Part shown: one piece after another, positions 38,264 to 48,224 of the stretch
How positions within the stretch are numbered: position 1 is the first letter of the stretch
How the letters are laid out: every line of letters begins with the position of its first letter
Notes under the pieces: model-generated
Told to the model about the DNA's origin: nothing
The model's input: the letters and a program-made list of their open reading frames with translations, nothing else
Database searches by the model: none
Source: Rhizobium sp. L43
Lineage (GTDB): Bacteria; Pseudomonadota; Alphaproteobacteria; Rhizobiales; Rhizobiaceae
Assembly (NCBI RefSeq): GCF_002531725.1
Contig: NZ_NWSQ01000001.1
Coordinates: 124,001-188,000 of the forward strand
Direction: 5' to 3'
DNA length: 64,000 nucleotides
Position numbers and translations under genes: made by a program

Positions 38264-39019
38264 ATGAAGCGTTCCGGCGAGATGAAGCGCGAACTGGCGG
38301 AAAATGATAGCACTCCGCTTTATGCCGGCGTCAAGCAGGTAATCCTCGACCGCATCCACAGCGGCGAATGGCCGCCGAAATACCGCGTGCCGTCGGAAAA
38401 CGAGCTGGTGGTCGAACTCGGCGTCAGCAAGATGACCGCCAATCGGGCGCTGCGCGAACTTGCCAACGAAGGCGAACTCGTCCGCATCCAGGGCGTCGGC
38501 TCCTTCGTCGCCGAGCGCAAGGGTTATTCGGCGCTGTTCGAGGTGCGCAACATCGCCGAGGAAATCGCCGAACGCGGCCATATCCATGAGGCTTCCGTCG
38601 TCGTTCTCGCCCAGGAAACGGCCTCTCCCGAGATTGCCGATGCATTGGAACTTGATATCGGCGCGGCGGTCTTCCACTCGCTGATCGTGCACAGCGAAAA
38701 CGGCGTTCCGGTGCAGATCGAGGACCGTTTCGTCCATCCGGAGGCCGCCCCCGAATATCTCGACCAGGATTTCACCACCTTGACGCCGAACGCCTATTTG
38801 ACGGCGGCGGCCCCGCTCAGCGGCTCCGAACACGTCGTCGAGGCGGCGATGCCGCAGGCCTGGGAATGCAAGCTCTTGACCATCCTGAAGAGCGAACCGT
38901 GCCTGACGATCCGCCGGCGGACATGGTCGGCAAAACAGGTAGTCTCGACCGCACGCCTGGTCTATCCCGGCTATCGCTACCGGCTCGAAGCGCGCAGCGG
39001 CAAGATGTTCGAAGAGTGA
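38264..39019 (+). CDS. hutC: HutC-type histidine utilisation repressor (GntR/UTRA)
   Basis: A 251-residue regulator. The N-terminal GntR winged helix (VKQVILDRIHSGEWPPKYRV, then SENELVVELGVSKMTANRAL) is followed by a UTRA ligand domain (LFEVRNIAEEIAERGH, EHVVEAAMP, CLTIRRRTWS, RLVYPGYRYRLEA), close to canonical HutC, which senses urocanate. It diverges from the importer-lyase operon and probably controls it. A second HutC-type gene lies next to hutF, so which of the two controls the true hut genes is not settled. The symbol reflects sequence resemblance. Confidence 0.85.
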   Translation: MKRSGEMKRELAENDSTPLYAGVKQVILDRIHSGEWPPKYRVPSENELVVELGVSKMTANRALRELANEGELVRIQGVGSFVAERKGYSALFEVRNIAEEIAERGHIHEASVVVLAQETASPEIADALELDIGAAVFHSLIVHSENGVPVQIEDRFVHPEAAPEYLDQDFTTLTPNAYLTAAAPLSGSEHVVEAAMPQAWECKLLTILKSEPCLTIRRRTWSAKQVVSTARLVYPGYRYRLEARSGKMFEE

Positions 39020-39028
39020 AAACACCAG

Positions 39029-39050
39029 CCATGTTGTATATGGAACATGG
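39029..39050. promoter_or_regulatory. Operator-like palindrome between two convergent HutC-type genes
   Basis: CCATGTT-N8-AACATGG surrounds TTGTATATGG (39034-39043), the same 10-mer that starts the putative operator at 38174. It lies at the 3' ends of two convergent regulator genes, where a promoter is not expected. It might be a weak terminator stem or a secondary regulator site. Confidence 0.35.
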
Positions 39051-39053
39051 CGA

Positions 39054-39776
39054 TTATTGCGATGCCGGCGTGAACCGCGCCACCAGCGCGTGACGATCGC
39101 CGGGATAGGTGAAGCGCACGTGGGTCACCGGACCGGCGCCGCTCCAGGTGCGGCGTTCGACAACGAGGCAGGCGGCGTTGCGCGCAATGTCGAGGGCCGC
39201 GGCCACTTCGGCACCGGCTGATATGGCGTGGATCCGGTGTTCGGCCGTGCTCCACGGCACCTGGTTGAGCAGCCACGGCCCCGGCGCCATCGTCAGGAAA
39301 TCGACATCGGCGGCCTCAGGCACGGTCGCCAGGCTGATCAGCCGCTCCTCCAGGCAGAAGGGCCGCGCCCCGGCATTGTGGATGCAGACGATTTCGACCA
39401 CCGAGGACGCCACCGGCAATTCCAGCCGGCGGCTGTCTTCCGCCTTGGCCTTGCGGCTCGTCTTCTTCGAAACCGCATAGGAATAGGGCAGGTTCAGCGA
39501 CTGCACCTCGGTCTTGATGTCGTGAATTTCGAGAACGGCCGATTGCGCCTGCGGCTGGGTGACGAAGCTGCCGGACTTCTTGCGGCGCTCAATGAGGCCG
39601 GCCTTGGCGAGCTGGGTCAGCACCTTGTTGACCGTCATGCGCGAGCAGTCATACTGCGTGGCGAGATCGACCTCGAAGGGAATACGGTGCCCCGGCGGCC
39701 ATTCGCCCGAGACGATACGGCCCTCGATCTCGCTCAGGATGCGCTGATGCAAGGTGGGATCCTTGCTTTGGTTCAT
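39054..39776 (-). CDS. Second HutC-type GntR/UTRA regulator, linked to hutF
   Basis: A 240-residue regulator from the ATG at 39774-39776 (MNQSKDPTLHQRIL); a GTG two codons upstream is an alternative. The winged helix is ILSEIEGRIVSGEWPPGHRI, then TQYDCSRMTVNKVLTQLAKAG; the UTRA domain ends with LVVERRTWS and VRFTYPGDRHALVARF. It is more diverged from canonical HutC than the regulator at 38.3 kb, but it lies 61 bases downstream of hutF on the same strand, so it is probably cotranscribed with hutF and represses the hut genes in the absence of urocanate. Confidence 0.85.
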   Translation of the reverse strand: MNQSKDPTLHQRILSEIEGRIVSGEWPPGHRIPFEVDLATQYDCSRMTVNKVLTQLAKAGLIERRKKSGSFVTQPQAQSAVLEIHDIKTEVQSLNLPYSYAVSKKTSRKAKAEDSRRLELPVASSVVEIVCIHNAGARPFCLEERLISLATVPEAADVDFLTMAPGPWLLNQVPWSTAEHRIHAISAGAEVAAALDIARNAACLVVERRTWSGAGPVTHVRFTYPGDRHALVARFTPASQ

Positions 39777-39837
39777 CGCCACGTTCCGATTGGTCTCCCC
39801 GGTCTAATTCGAATAGCTTGACAGGAAAAGCGCTTTT

Positions 39838-41184
39838 TCAGGCCGCCAGCAATTCGCCCATCGCGGCGAGGAAACGCCGGTCGATGGCCTCGCGCCCGAC
39901 ATGGCGGCCGCCAGCCACCTGCTTGCGGCCGCGCGCCCAGACGCAATCGACGGAAACGCCGCCGGCAAACAGCCAATGATCGAGGATCTGGTCGCCCGAG
40001 AGATAAGGAACGGCTGAGGTATCGAGCGACACGAGATCGGCGTGATGGCCCTCGACGAGCCCGGCCGGCGCTTTAAGCGCGGCACCGCCGCCGGCAAGCG
40101 CTTGGGTGAACAGCGAAAGCGCCGTCGAGCCGCCGGTGGCTGCGACGATATTGCGGGCGCGCAGCGCCAGGCGCTGCGAATATTCGAGCTGGCGCAATTC
40201 CTCGGGAACCGAGATCAACACGTTGGAATCCGAACCGATCCCGTAACGCCCGCCTTCTTCGAGGAAGAGCGGTGCGGCAAAGGCGCCGTCGCCGAGATTG
40301 GCTTCGGTGATCGGGCAGAGGCCGGCAATTGCGCCGCTCTTTGCCATCCGCCGCGTTTCGTCCTCGGTCATGTGGGTCGCATGGATCAGGCACCAGCGCC
40401 GATCCACAGGCGCGTGATCGAGCAGCCATTCCACCGGCCGCGCGCCGGACCAGGCGACGCAATCCTCGACCTCCTTCACCTGTTCGGCGACATGGATGTG
40501 GATCGGGCCGCCGCCCGCCATCGGCACGAGTCTTGCCAGTTCCTCGGGCGTGGCGGCGCGCAGGCTGTGCGGCGCCAGCCCGAGTTCGGCGCCGTCGAGC
40601 CGGCCGGTCACTGCCCGGCATCCCTCCATCAGCCTTTCGAAGCTTTCGAGCGAATTGATGAAGCGCCGCTGGCCGTCGATCGGCGCAGCACCGCCGAAGC
40701 CGGAATGGGCATAGAAGACCGGCAGCAAGGTCAGGCCGATGCCGGTCTCTGCGCTCGCAGCACCGATGCGTTCGGCAAGCTCGGCGATATTGGCATAGGC
40801 GCCGCCATCGCTGTCATGATGGAGATAGTGGAACTCGCCGACGCGGGAAAAACCGGCCTCCAGCATCTCGGCATAGAGCTTGGCGGCGACCGCCTCGACA
40901 TGCTCTGGCGTCATCGCCAGAGCGAATTTGTACATGACCGTGCGCCAGCTCCAGAAGCTGTCATTGGCAGGGCCGCGCACTTCGGCAAGACCGGCCATCG
41001 CCCGCTGGAAGGCATGGCTGTGCAGGTTGCCCATGGCGGGAACGAGGAGAGCATGCCGCTCATCGCCGGGCGCGGTGGAAACACCGGCCTCGATCTGCGC
41101 GATGCGCCCGGCCTCGAGTGTCAGCCGCACGTCCTTCTGCCAGCCCTGCGGGGTCAATGCCGTGTCTGCGTGAAGTGTGGTCAT
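39838..41184 (-). CDS. hutF: Formimidoylglutamate deiminase
   Basis: A 448-residue amidohydrolase that converts N-formimidoyl-L-glutamate to N-formyl-L-glutamate plus ammonia, the HutF branch of histidine breakdown. Metal-site motifs are visible: [12 protein letters not shown] near residue 60, HIHVAEQ, and CLIHATHMT, then the SDSNVLIS region with the Asp. The start MTTLHAD follows GAGGAGAGG; upstream in-frame codons belong to the promoter. It diverges from hutI, and the presence of hutG nearby fits this two-step route. Confidence 0.95.
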   Translation of the reverse strand: MTTLHADTALTPQGWQKDVRLTLEAGRIAQIEAGVSTAPGDERHALLVPAMGNLHSHAFQRAMAGLAEVRGPANDSFWSWRTVMYKFALAMTPEHVEAVAAKLYAEMLEAGFSRVGEFHYLHHDSDGGAYANIAELAERIGAASAETGIGLTLLPVFYAHSGFGGAAPIDGQRRFINSLESFERLMEGCRAVTGRLDGAELGLAPHSLRAATPEELARLVPMAGGGPIHIHVAEQVKEVEDCVAWSGARPVEWLLDHAPVDRRWCLIHATHMTEDETRRMAKSGAIAGLCPITEANLGDGAFAAPLFLEEGGRYGIGSDSNVLISVPEELRQLEYSQRLALRARNIVAATGGSTALSLFTQALAGGGAALKAPAGLVEGHHADLVSLDTSAVPYLSGDQILDHWLFAGGVSVDCVWARGRKQVAGGRHVGREAIDRRFLAAMGELLAA

Positions 41185-41265
41185 GGCCTTGCCTCTCCTC
41201 TTCTCGCGCCGCCGATCTTTCTTTTCCAGAAAAGCGCGCAAAATTTCTCTTGTCACCCGCCGATT

Positions 41266-41277
41266 ATGTATATACAT
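41266..41277. promoter_or_regulatory. Putative HutC operator between hutF and hutI
   Basis: ATGTATATACAT is a perfect 12-bp palindrome in the 123-base gap between divergent hutF and hutI, centred 36 bases before the hutI start. It contains the TGTATATACA core typical of HutC-type sites. Repressor binding here would control both directions. Confidence 0.6.
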
Positions 41278-41307
41278 GTTATTGACATAAGGAAAGGCGC
41301 AAAGCTG

Positions 41308-42570
41308 ATGACCGGGAACAATTTTTCAGAGGAAACCCCATCCGCCGACGTCAGGCCGGTGCTTTGGCGCAACGCCCGCCTGGCGACGCTTGCGCCGGCG
41401 CAAACGGGACTGGGCATAGTCGAAAAGGGCGCCCTGCTCACTGAAAACGGCCGCATCGCCTTTGCTGGCGCCGAAAGCGACCTGCCGGCATCGGCCATCG
41501 AACAGTCCGAAATCGTCGATCTCGAAGGCCGCTGGGTAACCCCCGGCCTTGTCGACTGCCACACCCATATCGTTCACGGCGGCAACCGCGCCCGCGAATT
41601 CGAGATGCGCCTTGCCGGCGCCAGCTATGAAGAAATCGCCCGCGCCGGCGGCGGCATCGTCTCCTCGGTGAAGGCGACCAATGCGCTGTCGGTCGAAGAG
41701 CTTGTCGCCGAGGCACTGCCGCGGCTCGATACGCTGCTTGCCGAAGGTGTCACGACGATCGAGGTAAAGTCCGGCTACGGGCTGAACCGAAGCGGCGAAG
41801 TGAAGATGCTGCAGAGCGCCCGCCTGCTCGGCCATATCAGACCGGTGCGCGTCGCCACCAGCTATCTCGGCGCCCATGCGACGCCGGTGGAATATAAGGG
41901 CCGCAACGGCGATTATCTCGACGATGTCGTCCTGCCCGGTCTCGACGACATGTTTACTCTCGGCCTTGCCGATGCCGTCGACGGCTTCTGCGAGGGCATC
42001 GCCTTTTCCACGACCGAGATTGCCCGCGTCTTCGACAAGGCAAAGGCGCTCGGCCTGCCGGTCAAGCTGCATGCCGAACAGCTCTCCAATCTCGGCGGTG
42101 CCAGGCTCGCCGCATCCTACGGCGCGCTTTCGGCCGATCACCTCGAATATCTCGACGAGGAGGGTGTTGCGGCAATGGCGGCTTCCGGCACTGTCGCCGT
42201 GCTGCTGCCCGGCGCCTTCTACGCCATCCATGAGAAGCAGAAGCCGCCGGTCGAAGCCTTGCGGCGGGCGGGCGTGCCGATCGCCATCGCCACCGACTGC
42301 AACCCCGGCACATCGCCGCTCACCTCGATGCTGCTCACCATGAACATGTCGGCGACGCTGTTCGGCCTCACGGTCGAGGAATGCATTGCCGGCGCCACCC
42401 GCGAAGGCGCCCGCGCGCTCGGTCTGCTCGACAAGACAGGAACGCTCGAACCCGGCAAATCCGCCGATCTCGCCATCTGGAATATCGAAAGCCTTGCCGA
42501 GCTCGTCTACCGCATCGGCTTCAATCCGCTTCACACACGCGTCTTCAAGGGCGAAAGGAACGGTCGATGA
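41308..42570 (+). CDS. hutI: Imidazolonepropionase
   Basis: A 420-residue zinc/iron amidohydrolase that opens the ring of 4-imidazolone-5-propionate to give formimidoylglutamate. The metal motif [12 protein letters not shown] lies near residue 80, with [11 protein letters not shown] and [10 protein letters not shown] further on. The ATG at 41308 lies 8 bases after a GGAAAGG stretch. Its stop overlaps the hutH start (ATGA), so the two are translationally coupled. First gene of the hutI-H-G-U-D operon. Confidence 0.97.
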   Translation: MTGNNFSEETPSADVRPVLWRNARLATLAPAQTGLGIVEKGALLTENGRIAFAGAESDLPASAIEQSEIVDLEGRWVTPGLVDCHTHIVHGGNRAREFEMRLAGASYEEIARAGGGIVSSVKATNALSVEELVAEALPRLDTLLAEGVTTIEVKSGYGLNRSGEVKMLQSARLLGHIRPVRVATSYLGAHATPVEYKGRNGDYLDDVVLPGLDDMFTLGLADAVDGFCEGIAFSTTEIARVFDKAKALGLPVKLHAEQLSNLGGARLAASYGALSADHLEYLDEEGVAAMAASGTVAVLLPGAFYAIHEKQKPPVEALRRAGVPIAIATDCNPGTSPLTSMLLTMNMSATLFGLTVEECIAGATREGARALGLLDKTGTLEPGKSADLAIWNIESLAELVYRIGFNPLHTRVFKGERNGR

Positions 42571-44102
42571 CCATTACGCTCCATCCGGGCTCCGTCTCGC
42601 TCAAGGATCTGGAAATCATCTATTGGACCGGCGAGCCGGCAAGGCTTGATCCCGCCTTCGATGCCGGGATCGCCAAGGCCGCTGCCCGCATCGCCGAAAT
42701 CGCCGCCGGCAATGCCCCGGTCTACGGCATCAATACCGGCTTCGGCAAACTCGCCTCGATCAAGATCGACAGCGCCGATGTCGCCACCCTGCAGCGCAAT
42801 CTCATCCTGTCGCATTGCTGCGGCGTCGGCGCGCCGCTGCCCGACAATATCGTCCGGCTGATCATGGCGCTGAAGCTGGTCTCGCTCGGGCGCGGCGCCT
42901 CCGGCGTGCGGCTGGAACTGGTGCGGCTGATCGAGGGCATGCTGGAAAAAGGCGTCATCCCGCTGATCCCGGAAAAGGGCTCGGTCGGCGCCTCCGGCGA
43001 TCTTGCGCCCCTTGCCCATATGGCGGCGGTGATGATGGGCGAGGCCGAAGCCTTCTTCGCCGGCGAACGGCTCTCAGGCGCGCAAGCCCTCGAACGGGCC
43101 GGGCTGAAACCGGTCGTGCTCGCCGCCAAGGAAGGCCTGGCGCTGATCAACGGCACCCAGACCTCGACGGCGCTGGCGCTGGCCGGCCTGTTCCGTGCCC
43201 ATCGTGCCGCACAGGCGGCCCTCATCACCGGCGCGATGTCCACCGATGCCGCCATGGGCTCTTCGGCGCCCTTCCATCCGGATATTCATACATTGCGTGG
43301 CCATAAGGGCCAGATCGACACGGCAGCAGCCCTTCGCGCCCTGCTCGAAAATTCCGTCATCCGCCAGAGCCATATCGAGGGCGACGAGCGCGTGCAGGAT
43401 CCCTATTGCATCCGCTGCCAGCCGCAGGTCGACGGCGCCTGCCTCGATCTGCTGCGCTCGGTTGCCCGCACGCTTGAAATCGAGGCCAATGCGGTCACCG
43501 ACAATCCGCTGGTGCTGTCGGACAATTCCGTTGTGTCAGGCGGCAATTTCCACGCCGAACCCGTCGCCTTCGCCGCCGACCAGATTGCCCTCGCCGTCTG
43601 CGAGATCGGCGCGATCTCGCAGCGCCGCATCGCGCTGCTGGTCGATCCCACCCTCTCCTACGGCCTGCCGGCCTTCCTCGCCAAGAAGCCGGGCTTGAAT
43701 TCCGGCCTGATGATCGCCGAGGTCACCTCGGCGGCGCTGATGTCGGAGAACAAGCAGATGTCGCACCCGGCCTCGGTCGATTCGACGCCGACCTCGGCCA
43801 ACCAGGAAGACCATGTCTCCATGGCCTGCCACGGCGCCCGCCGCCTGCTCGGCATGACCGAGAACCTGTTCGGCATCATCGGCATCGAGGCGCTAACCGC
43901 CGCCCAAGGCGTCGAACTGCGCGCGCCGCTATCGACCAGCCCGGAACTGAGCAAGGCGATCACCGCGATCCGCACCAAGGTTCCGAGCCTCGACGTCGAT
44001 CGCTACATGGCAAACGACCTCGCCGCCGCCGCCGAGTTGGTGGCAACGGGCGCCCTGAACGCCTCGGTTTCGAATGGTATTCTGCCGGTTCTGGAGGGTT
44101 GA
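42567..44102 (+). CDS. hutH: Histidine ammonia-lyase
   Basis: A 511-residue enzyme that removes ammonia from L-histidine to give urocanate. The MIO-forming tripeptide is intact (Ala142-Ser143-Gly144 in [14 protein letters not shown]), as are Tyr53 in YGINTGFG, the LSHCCG histidine, LINGTQ and the QDPYCIRC segment. Length is standard for HutH. It overlaps hutI by 4 bases and is followed by a 200-base spacer that holds an inverted repeat before hutG. It serves as an internal reference for the MIO-less homologue at 33.4 kb. Confidence 0.97.
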   Translation: MTITLHPGSVSLKDLEIIYWTGEPARLDPAFDAGIAKAAARIAEIAAGNAPVYGINTGFGKLASIKIDSADVATLQRNLILSHCCGVGAPLPDNIVRLIMALKLVSLGRGASGVRLELVRLIEGMLEKGVIPLIPEKGSVGASGDLAPLAHMAAVMMGEAEAFFAGERLSGAQALERAGLKPVVLAAKEGLALINGTQTSTALALAGLFRAHRAAQAALITGAMSTDAAMGSSAPFHPDIHTLRGHKGQIDTAAALRALLENSVIRQSHIEGDERVQDPYCIRCQPQVDGACLDLLRSVARTLEIEANAVTDNPLVLSDNSVVSGGNFHAEPVAFAADQIALAVCEIGAISQRRIALLVDPTLSYGLPAFLAKKPGLNSGLMIAEVTSAALMSENKQMSHPASVDSTPTSANQEDHVSMACHGARRLLGMTENLFGIIGIEALTAAQGVELRAPLSTSPELSKAITAIRTKVPSLDVDRYMANDLAAAAELVATGALNASVSNGILPVLEG

Positions 44103-44123
44103 TCGTGATGGTTCTGGACTTGG

Positions 44124-44276
44124 TACCCCCCTCTGCCCTGCCGGGCATCTCCCCCACAGGTGGGGAGATCGGCTGGGCGGACCCGCTCGTTCCAGCGTCA
44201 ATTGTTTGGGCAGATTCCATCCGCGAGTCGATCTCCCCCCTTGTGGGGGAGATGTCCGGCAGGACAGAGGGGGGTA
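44124..44276. repeat. 153-bp imperfect inverted repeat (dispersed rhizobial element) inside the hut operon
   Basis: The left arm starts TACCCCCCTCTGCCCTGCC and the right arm ends with its near-complement (GGCAGGACAGAGGGGGGTA). Each arm carries its own small stem with CATCTCCCCC/GGGGAGAT-type sequence, and the centre is a non-repeated spacer. The pattern matches the CTCCCC-rich palindromic elements found repeatedly between rhizobial genes. It separates hutH and hutG without an obvious promoter. Confidence 0.75.
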
Positions 44277-44304
44277 ACGCCCCAATCGCCGGAGCGCTCT
44301 GCCC

Positions 44305-45108
44305 ATGACCACCCCATACGAAATAACGCGGGGCACCTCCCCCGTCATCCTCGGCTTCCCCCATACCGGCACCGACGTGCCGGCTGAGATCGCCGACCGC
44401 CTCAACGACAATGGCAGGATCCTCGCCGACACAGACTGGCACATCCACCACCTCTATGACGGCCTGCTCGACGATGTCACGACCGTGCGCGCCACCTTCC
44501 ATCGCTACGTGATCGACGCCAACCGCGATCCCCAGGGTGTCAGCCTCTATCCCGGCCAGAACACCACCGGCCTCGTTCCCGAGACGGATTTCGACGGCAA
44601 GGCGATCTGGAAGGATGGGCAGGCGCCGGACGAGGCCGATATTGCGGCGCGGCTGCGGGATTTTCATGCGCCCTATCACGCAGCCCTTGCCGCCGAGATC
44701 GAGCGCGTCAGAGCGATCCACGGCGTCGCGATCCTCTATGATTGCCACTCGATCCGCTCGCATATTCCTTTCCTGTTCGAAGGCAAGCTGCCGGATTTCA
44801 ATATCGGCACCGATATGGGCAAGACCTGCGACAGCGCCATCGCGCAGGCGACGCTCACCGTCGTCGAAGCGGCGCAAGGGTATGACAGCGTGCTCAACGG
44901 CCGTTTCAAGGGCGGCTGGACGACCCGCCACTACGGCCGGCCCGAAACCGGCGTGCACGCAATCCAGATGGAGCTCGCGCAATCGACCCATCTGCAGACC
45001 GAGGCACCGCCCTTCGCCTATGACGCAGCCAAGGCCGACCGGCTTCGCATCCATCTCAAAGACATTCTGGTGCGCATCGAACAGATCGCACCGGGCCTGA
45101 AACGCTGA
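44305..45108 (+). CDS. hutG: N-formylglutamate deformylase
   Basis: A 267-residue hydrolase that splits N-formyl-L-glutamate into formate and glutamate, the last step of the HutF route. Family signatures include VILGFPHTGTDVP near the start, DTDWHIHHLYDG, FHRYVIDANRDP, LYDCHSIRSHIPFLF and GGWTTRHYG. It lies between hutH and hutU, 202 bases after hutH because of the inverted repeat, and 30 bases before hutU. Together with hutF it shows that this strain uses the five-step histidine pathway. Confidence 0.96.
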   Translation: MTTPYEITRGTSPVILGFPHTGTDVPAEIADRLNDNGRILADTDWHIHHLYDGLLDDVTTVRATFHRYVIDANRDPQGVSLYPGQNTTGLVPETDFDGKAIWKDGQAPDEADIAARLRDFHAPYHAALAAEIERVRAIHGVAILYDCHSIRSHIPFLFEGKLPDFNIGTDMGKTCDSAIAQATLTVVEAAQGYDSVLNGRFKGGWTTRHYGRPETGVHAIQMELAQSTHLQTEAPPFAYDAAKADRLRIHLKDILVRIEQIAPGLKR

Positions 45109-45138
45109 AGATTGAAACCTGAGAACAGGGGAACCGTC

Positions 45139-46812
45139 ATGAACAATCCACGCCATAATATCCGGGAAATCCGCGCGCCCCGCGGCAACGAGCTCAATGC
45201 CAAGAGTTGGATGACCGAAGCGCCGCTGCGCATGCTGATGAACAATCTCGACCCCGACGTCGCCGAAAATCCGAACGAGCTCGTCGTTTACGGCGGCATC
45301 GGCCGCGCCGCCCGCACCTGGGAGGATTTCGACCGCATCGTCGCGACGCTGAAGACACTGACGGAAGAGGAAACGCTGCTCGTCCAATCCGGCAAGCCGG
45401 TCGGCGTCTTCCGCACCCACAAGGATGCGCCGCGCGTACTGATCGCCAATTCCAACCTGGTGCCGCATTGGGCGACCTGGGATCATTTCAACGAGCTGGA
45501 TAAGAAGGGCCTTGCCATGTACGGCCAGATGACGGCCGGCTCGTGGATCTATATCGGCACGCAGGGTATCGTCCAAGGCACCTACGAGACCTTCGTCGAG
45601 GCCGGCCGCCAGCATTATGGCGGCAATCTCAAGGGCAAATGGATCCTGACCGGCGGCCTCGGCGGCATGGGTGGCGCCCAGCCGCTCGCCGCCGTCATGG
45701 CCGGCGCCTGCTGCCTCGCCGTCGAGTGCAATCCCGACTCGATCGATTTCCGCCTGCGCACCCGCTATCTCGACGCCAAGGCCGAGACGCTCGACGAAGC
45801 GCTTGCGATGATCGACCGCTGGACCAAGGCTGGCGAAGCGAAATCCGTCGGCCTGCTCGGCAATGCCGCCGAAATCCTGCCGGAAATGGTCCGCCGCGGC
45901 ATCCGCCCCGACATGGTCACCGACCAGACTTCGGCGCATGACCCGATCAACGGCTACCTGCCGAAGGGCTGGACAATGGCCGAGTGGAAGGCCAAGCGGG
46001 AAAGCGATCCGAAGGCTGTGGAAAAAGCGGCGCGTGCCTCGATGCGCGAACATGTCGAAGCGATGATCGCCTTCTGGAATGCCGGTATTCCGACACTCGA
46101 CTACGGCAACAACATCCGCCAGGTCGCCAAGGAAGAAGGCCTGGAAAACGCCTTTGCTTTCCCGGGCTTCGTACCGGCCTATATAAGACCGCTGTTTTGC
46201 CGCGGCATCGGCCCCTTCCGCTGGGCCGCCCTTTCCGGCGACCCGGAGGATATCTACAAGACCGATGCCAAGGTGCGGGAGCTGACGCCTGGGAATACCC
46301 ACCTGCACAATTGGCTCGACATGGCCAGGGAGCGCATCGCCTTCCAGGGCCTGCCCGCCCGCATCTGCTGGGTCGGCCTCGGCGACCGTCACCGCCTGGC
46401 TCTGGCCTTCAATGAAATGGTCAAGACCGGCGAGCTTTCCGCGCCGATCGTCATCGGCCGCGACCATCTCGACTCGGGCTCCGTCGCCTCGCCGAACCGC
46501 GAAACCGAAGCGATGAAGGACGGCTCCGATGCCGTCTCCGACTGGCCGCTCCTGAATGCCCTGCTCAACACCGCCTCGGGCGCCACCTGGGTGTCGCTGC
46601 ATCATGGCGGCGGTGTCGGCATGGGCTTCTCCCAGCACTCCGGCGTCGTCATCTGCGCCGATGGCACGGATGATGCGGCAAAGCGGCTCGAACGGGTGCT
46701 GTGGAACGACCCCGCGACCGGCGTCATGCGCCACGCCGATGCCGGCTATGACATCGCGCTGGACTGCGCCCGGGAAAAGGGCCTGCGCCTGCCCGGCATT
46801 CTCGGGAACTGA
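45139..46812 (+). CDS. hutU: Urocanate hydratase
   Basis: A 557-residue enzyme that converts urocanate to imidazolonepropionate using tightly bound NAD. The ATG at 45139 follows CAGGGG. Characteristic stretches include [49 protein letters not shown] (NAD-binding) and the C-terminal [14 protein letters not shown]. Length is standard. It is in the hut operon between hutG and hutD. Confidence 0.97.
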   Translation: MNNPRHNIREIRAPRGNELNAKSWMTEAPLRMLMNNLDPDVAENPNELVVYGGIGRAARTWEDFDRIVATLKTLTEEETLLVQSGKPVGVFRTHKDAPRVLIANSNLVPHWATWDHFNELDKKGLAMYGQMTAGSWIYIGTQGIVQGTYETFVEAGRQHYGGNLKGKWILTGGLGGMGGAQPLAAVMAGACCLAVECNPDSIDFRLRTRYLDAKAETLDEALAMIDRWTKAGEAKSVGLLGNAAEILPEMVRRGIRPDMVTDQTSAHDPINGYLPKGWTMAEWKAKRESDPKAVEKAARASMREHVEAMIAFWNAGIPTLDYGNNIRQVAKEEGLENAFAFPGFVPAYIRPLFCRGIGPFRWAALSGDPEDIYKTDAKVRELTPGNTHLHNWLDMARERIAFQGLPARICWVGLGDRHRLALAFNEMVKTGELSAPIVIGRDHLDSGSVASPNRETEAMKDGSDAVSDWPLLNALLNTASGATWVSLHHGGGVGMGFSQHSGVVICADGTDDAAKRLERVLWNDPATGVMRHADAGYDIALDCAREKGLRLPGILGN

Positions 46813-46817
46813 ACCCG

Positions 46818-47393
46818 GTGAGGATCCTGCGCGCCGGTGATCACAAGCGCATGCCGTGGAAGAACGGCGGCGGCGAAACGGTGGAAATCGCCGTTTCGCC
46901 GGAGGATGCCGGCCTTGCCGGTTTCGACTGGCGCGTCAGCATGGCGACCGTTGCAACCGACGGGCCGTTTTCGATCTTTCCCGGCATCGACCGGACGCTG
47001 GCGATCCTCGACGGCAACGGCATGGTGCTCGATATCGAAGGCAGCGCGCCGGTGCTGCTGACGACGGCAGGCGATCCCCTCGCCTTCCCGGCTGATATCC
47101 CGGTCGCCGCCAGGCTCCAGGACGGCGCGATCACCGATCTCAACGTCATGACGCGGCGTGACGGCCTCGCCCACACGCTGATCCGCATCGACATCGATGG
47201 CGGCAAGTCCGTGCCGCTGGCGTCGTCGACCTGCCTGCTGCTTTGCCACCGCGGCGCATTGTCGTTCCGGAAGGACGACGAAAGCGGGGCGCTATCGGCC
47301 GGCGATGCGTTGCTGATGACGGATGCAGCAGGAACCGCAGTTGAGATCGACGGCGAAGCCAGATGTTATCTCGTCTCGATCACCACACCCTGA
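46818..47393 (+). CDS. hutD: HutD family protein
   Basis: A 191-residue cupin-type protein, usual last gene of hut operons. Family features are MPWKNGGGETVEIAV near the start, FDWRVSMATVATDGPFS and FPGIDRTLAILDGNGM. HutD has no known catalytic reaction; it is thought to act as a governor that limits hut activity, perhaps by binding formylglutamate. The GTG at 46818 lies 5 bases after the hutU stop. Confidence 0.92.
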   Translation: MRILRAGDHKRMPWKNGGGETVEIAVSPEDAGLAGFDWRVSMATVATDGPFSIFPGIDRTLAILDGNGMVLDIEGSAPVLLTTAGDPLAFPADIPVAARLQDGAITDLNVMTRRDGLAHTLIRIDIDGGKSVPLASSTCLLLCHRGALSFRKDDESGALSAGDALLMTDAAGTAVEIDGEARCYLVSITTP

Positions 47394-47567
47394 TCTTCGC
47401 GCAACTTCTTGAAAAAATTCAACAATCAAAAGATAGCTTAGGCTTTCGCAGCGACGATTGCGAATTCCGGCCATGGACGTCATTCCTGCTTTCGGTCTAA
47501 ACTTTGCCTTGCTGATGCAGAAGAAGACCTAGACTGTCCGGACGTGCCGGGTAGCAATGGAGCAGGC

Positions 47568-48197
47568 GTGACGGATCCCTACGATATTCTCGGCGTTGAA
47601 CGCGATGCGGACGAGGCCCAGCTGAAGGCCGCCTATCGGCGCCTGGCGAAGGTTGCCCATCCCGATTCGGGCGGCGATTCGCAAGCCTTCGACAATCTTC
47701 AGAAAGCCTATGCGCTGCTTCTCGATCCGGTCCGGCGCAAGGTGTTCGACGATACCGGCTACGATGTCGAATTCGCCGATGCCGCCGAGTTGCAGGCGCT
47801 CGTGCTGATCGAGAAGCTCGTCACCGACGCGGTGCTCGACGAGCGCGCGCCCGGAAGTTTCGATCCCGTCGCCGTCATGCAGGACAGTCTCTCCGAAGAA
47901 CTGCGCAAGGCGCGGTTCAGCAAGAGCGAGCTGGAGCGCCACGCCTCGCGCATCGGCCTGCATCTGGAGCGGCTCGAAAAACAGTCCGGCCGCGATGTGC
48001 TCGCCCACATGTTCCGCGCCCGCATCGAAGCGATTTCCAAGGCGGTCGCGGAAACCGAGGCAAAGATCAAGGCGGCGGAACGCGCCGCCGACATGCTGTG
48101 CGGCTATGTCTACGACATCGATCCGCCGCCGCTGCCGGAGGCAGCCGTCGCCAATATCGAATGGGTCGAGGCGTCGAGAAACCGCTCCACCGGCTGA
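47568..48197 (+). CDS. J-domain (DnaJ-like) protein
   Basis: A 209-residue protein with an N-terminal J domain at about 3-65: PYDILGVERDADEAQLKAAY, then the HPD motif at 31-33 and FDNLQKAYALLLDPVRR. The rest is a long charged helical, probably coiled-coil, region. It lacks the Gly/Phe and zinc-finger parts of true DnaJ, so it is a type III co-chaperone for some DnaK task. GTG 47568 follows GGAG with 5-base spacing. A single gene. Confidence 0.88.
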   Translation: MTDPYDILGVERDADEAQLKAAYRRLAKVAHPDSGGDSQAFDNLQKAYALLLDPVRRKVFDDTGYDVEFADAAELQALVLIEKLVTDAVLDERAPGSFDPVAVMQDSLSEELRKARFSKSELERHASRIGLHLERLEKQSGRDVLAHMFRARIEAISKAVAETEAKIKAAERAADMLCGYVYDIDPPPLPEAAVANIEWVEASRNRSTG

Positions 48198-48224
48198 CGG
48201 AGCGGCCGGCTTGATAGGGCAGCT

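Noticed and set aside
43960..46734. A 924-codon minus-strand frame opposite hutG and hutU.
   Set aside because: It is antisense to two certain hut genes and crosses the inverted repeat; no domain or ribosome site supports it.
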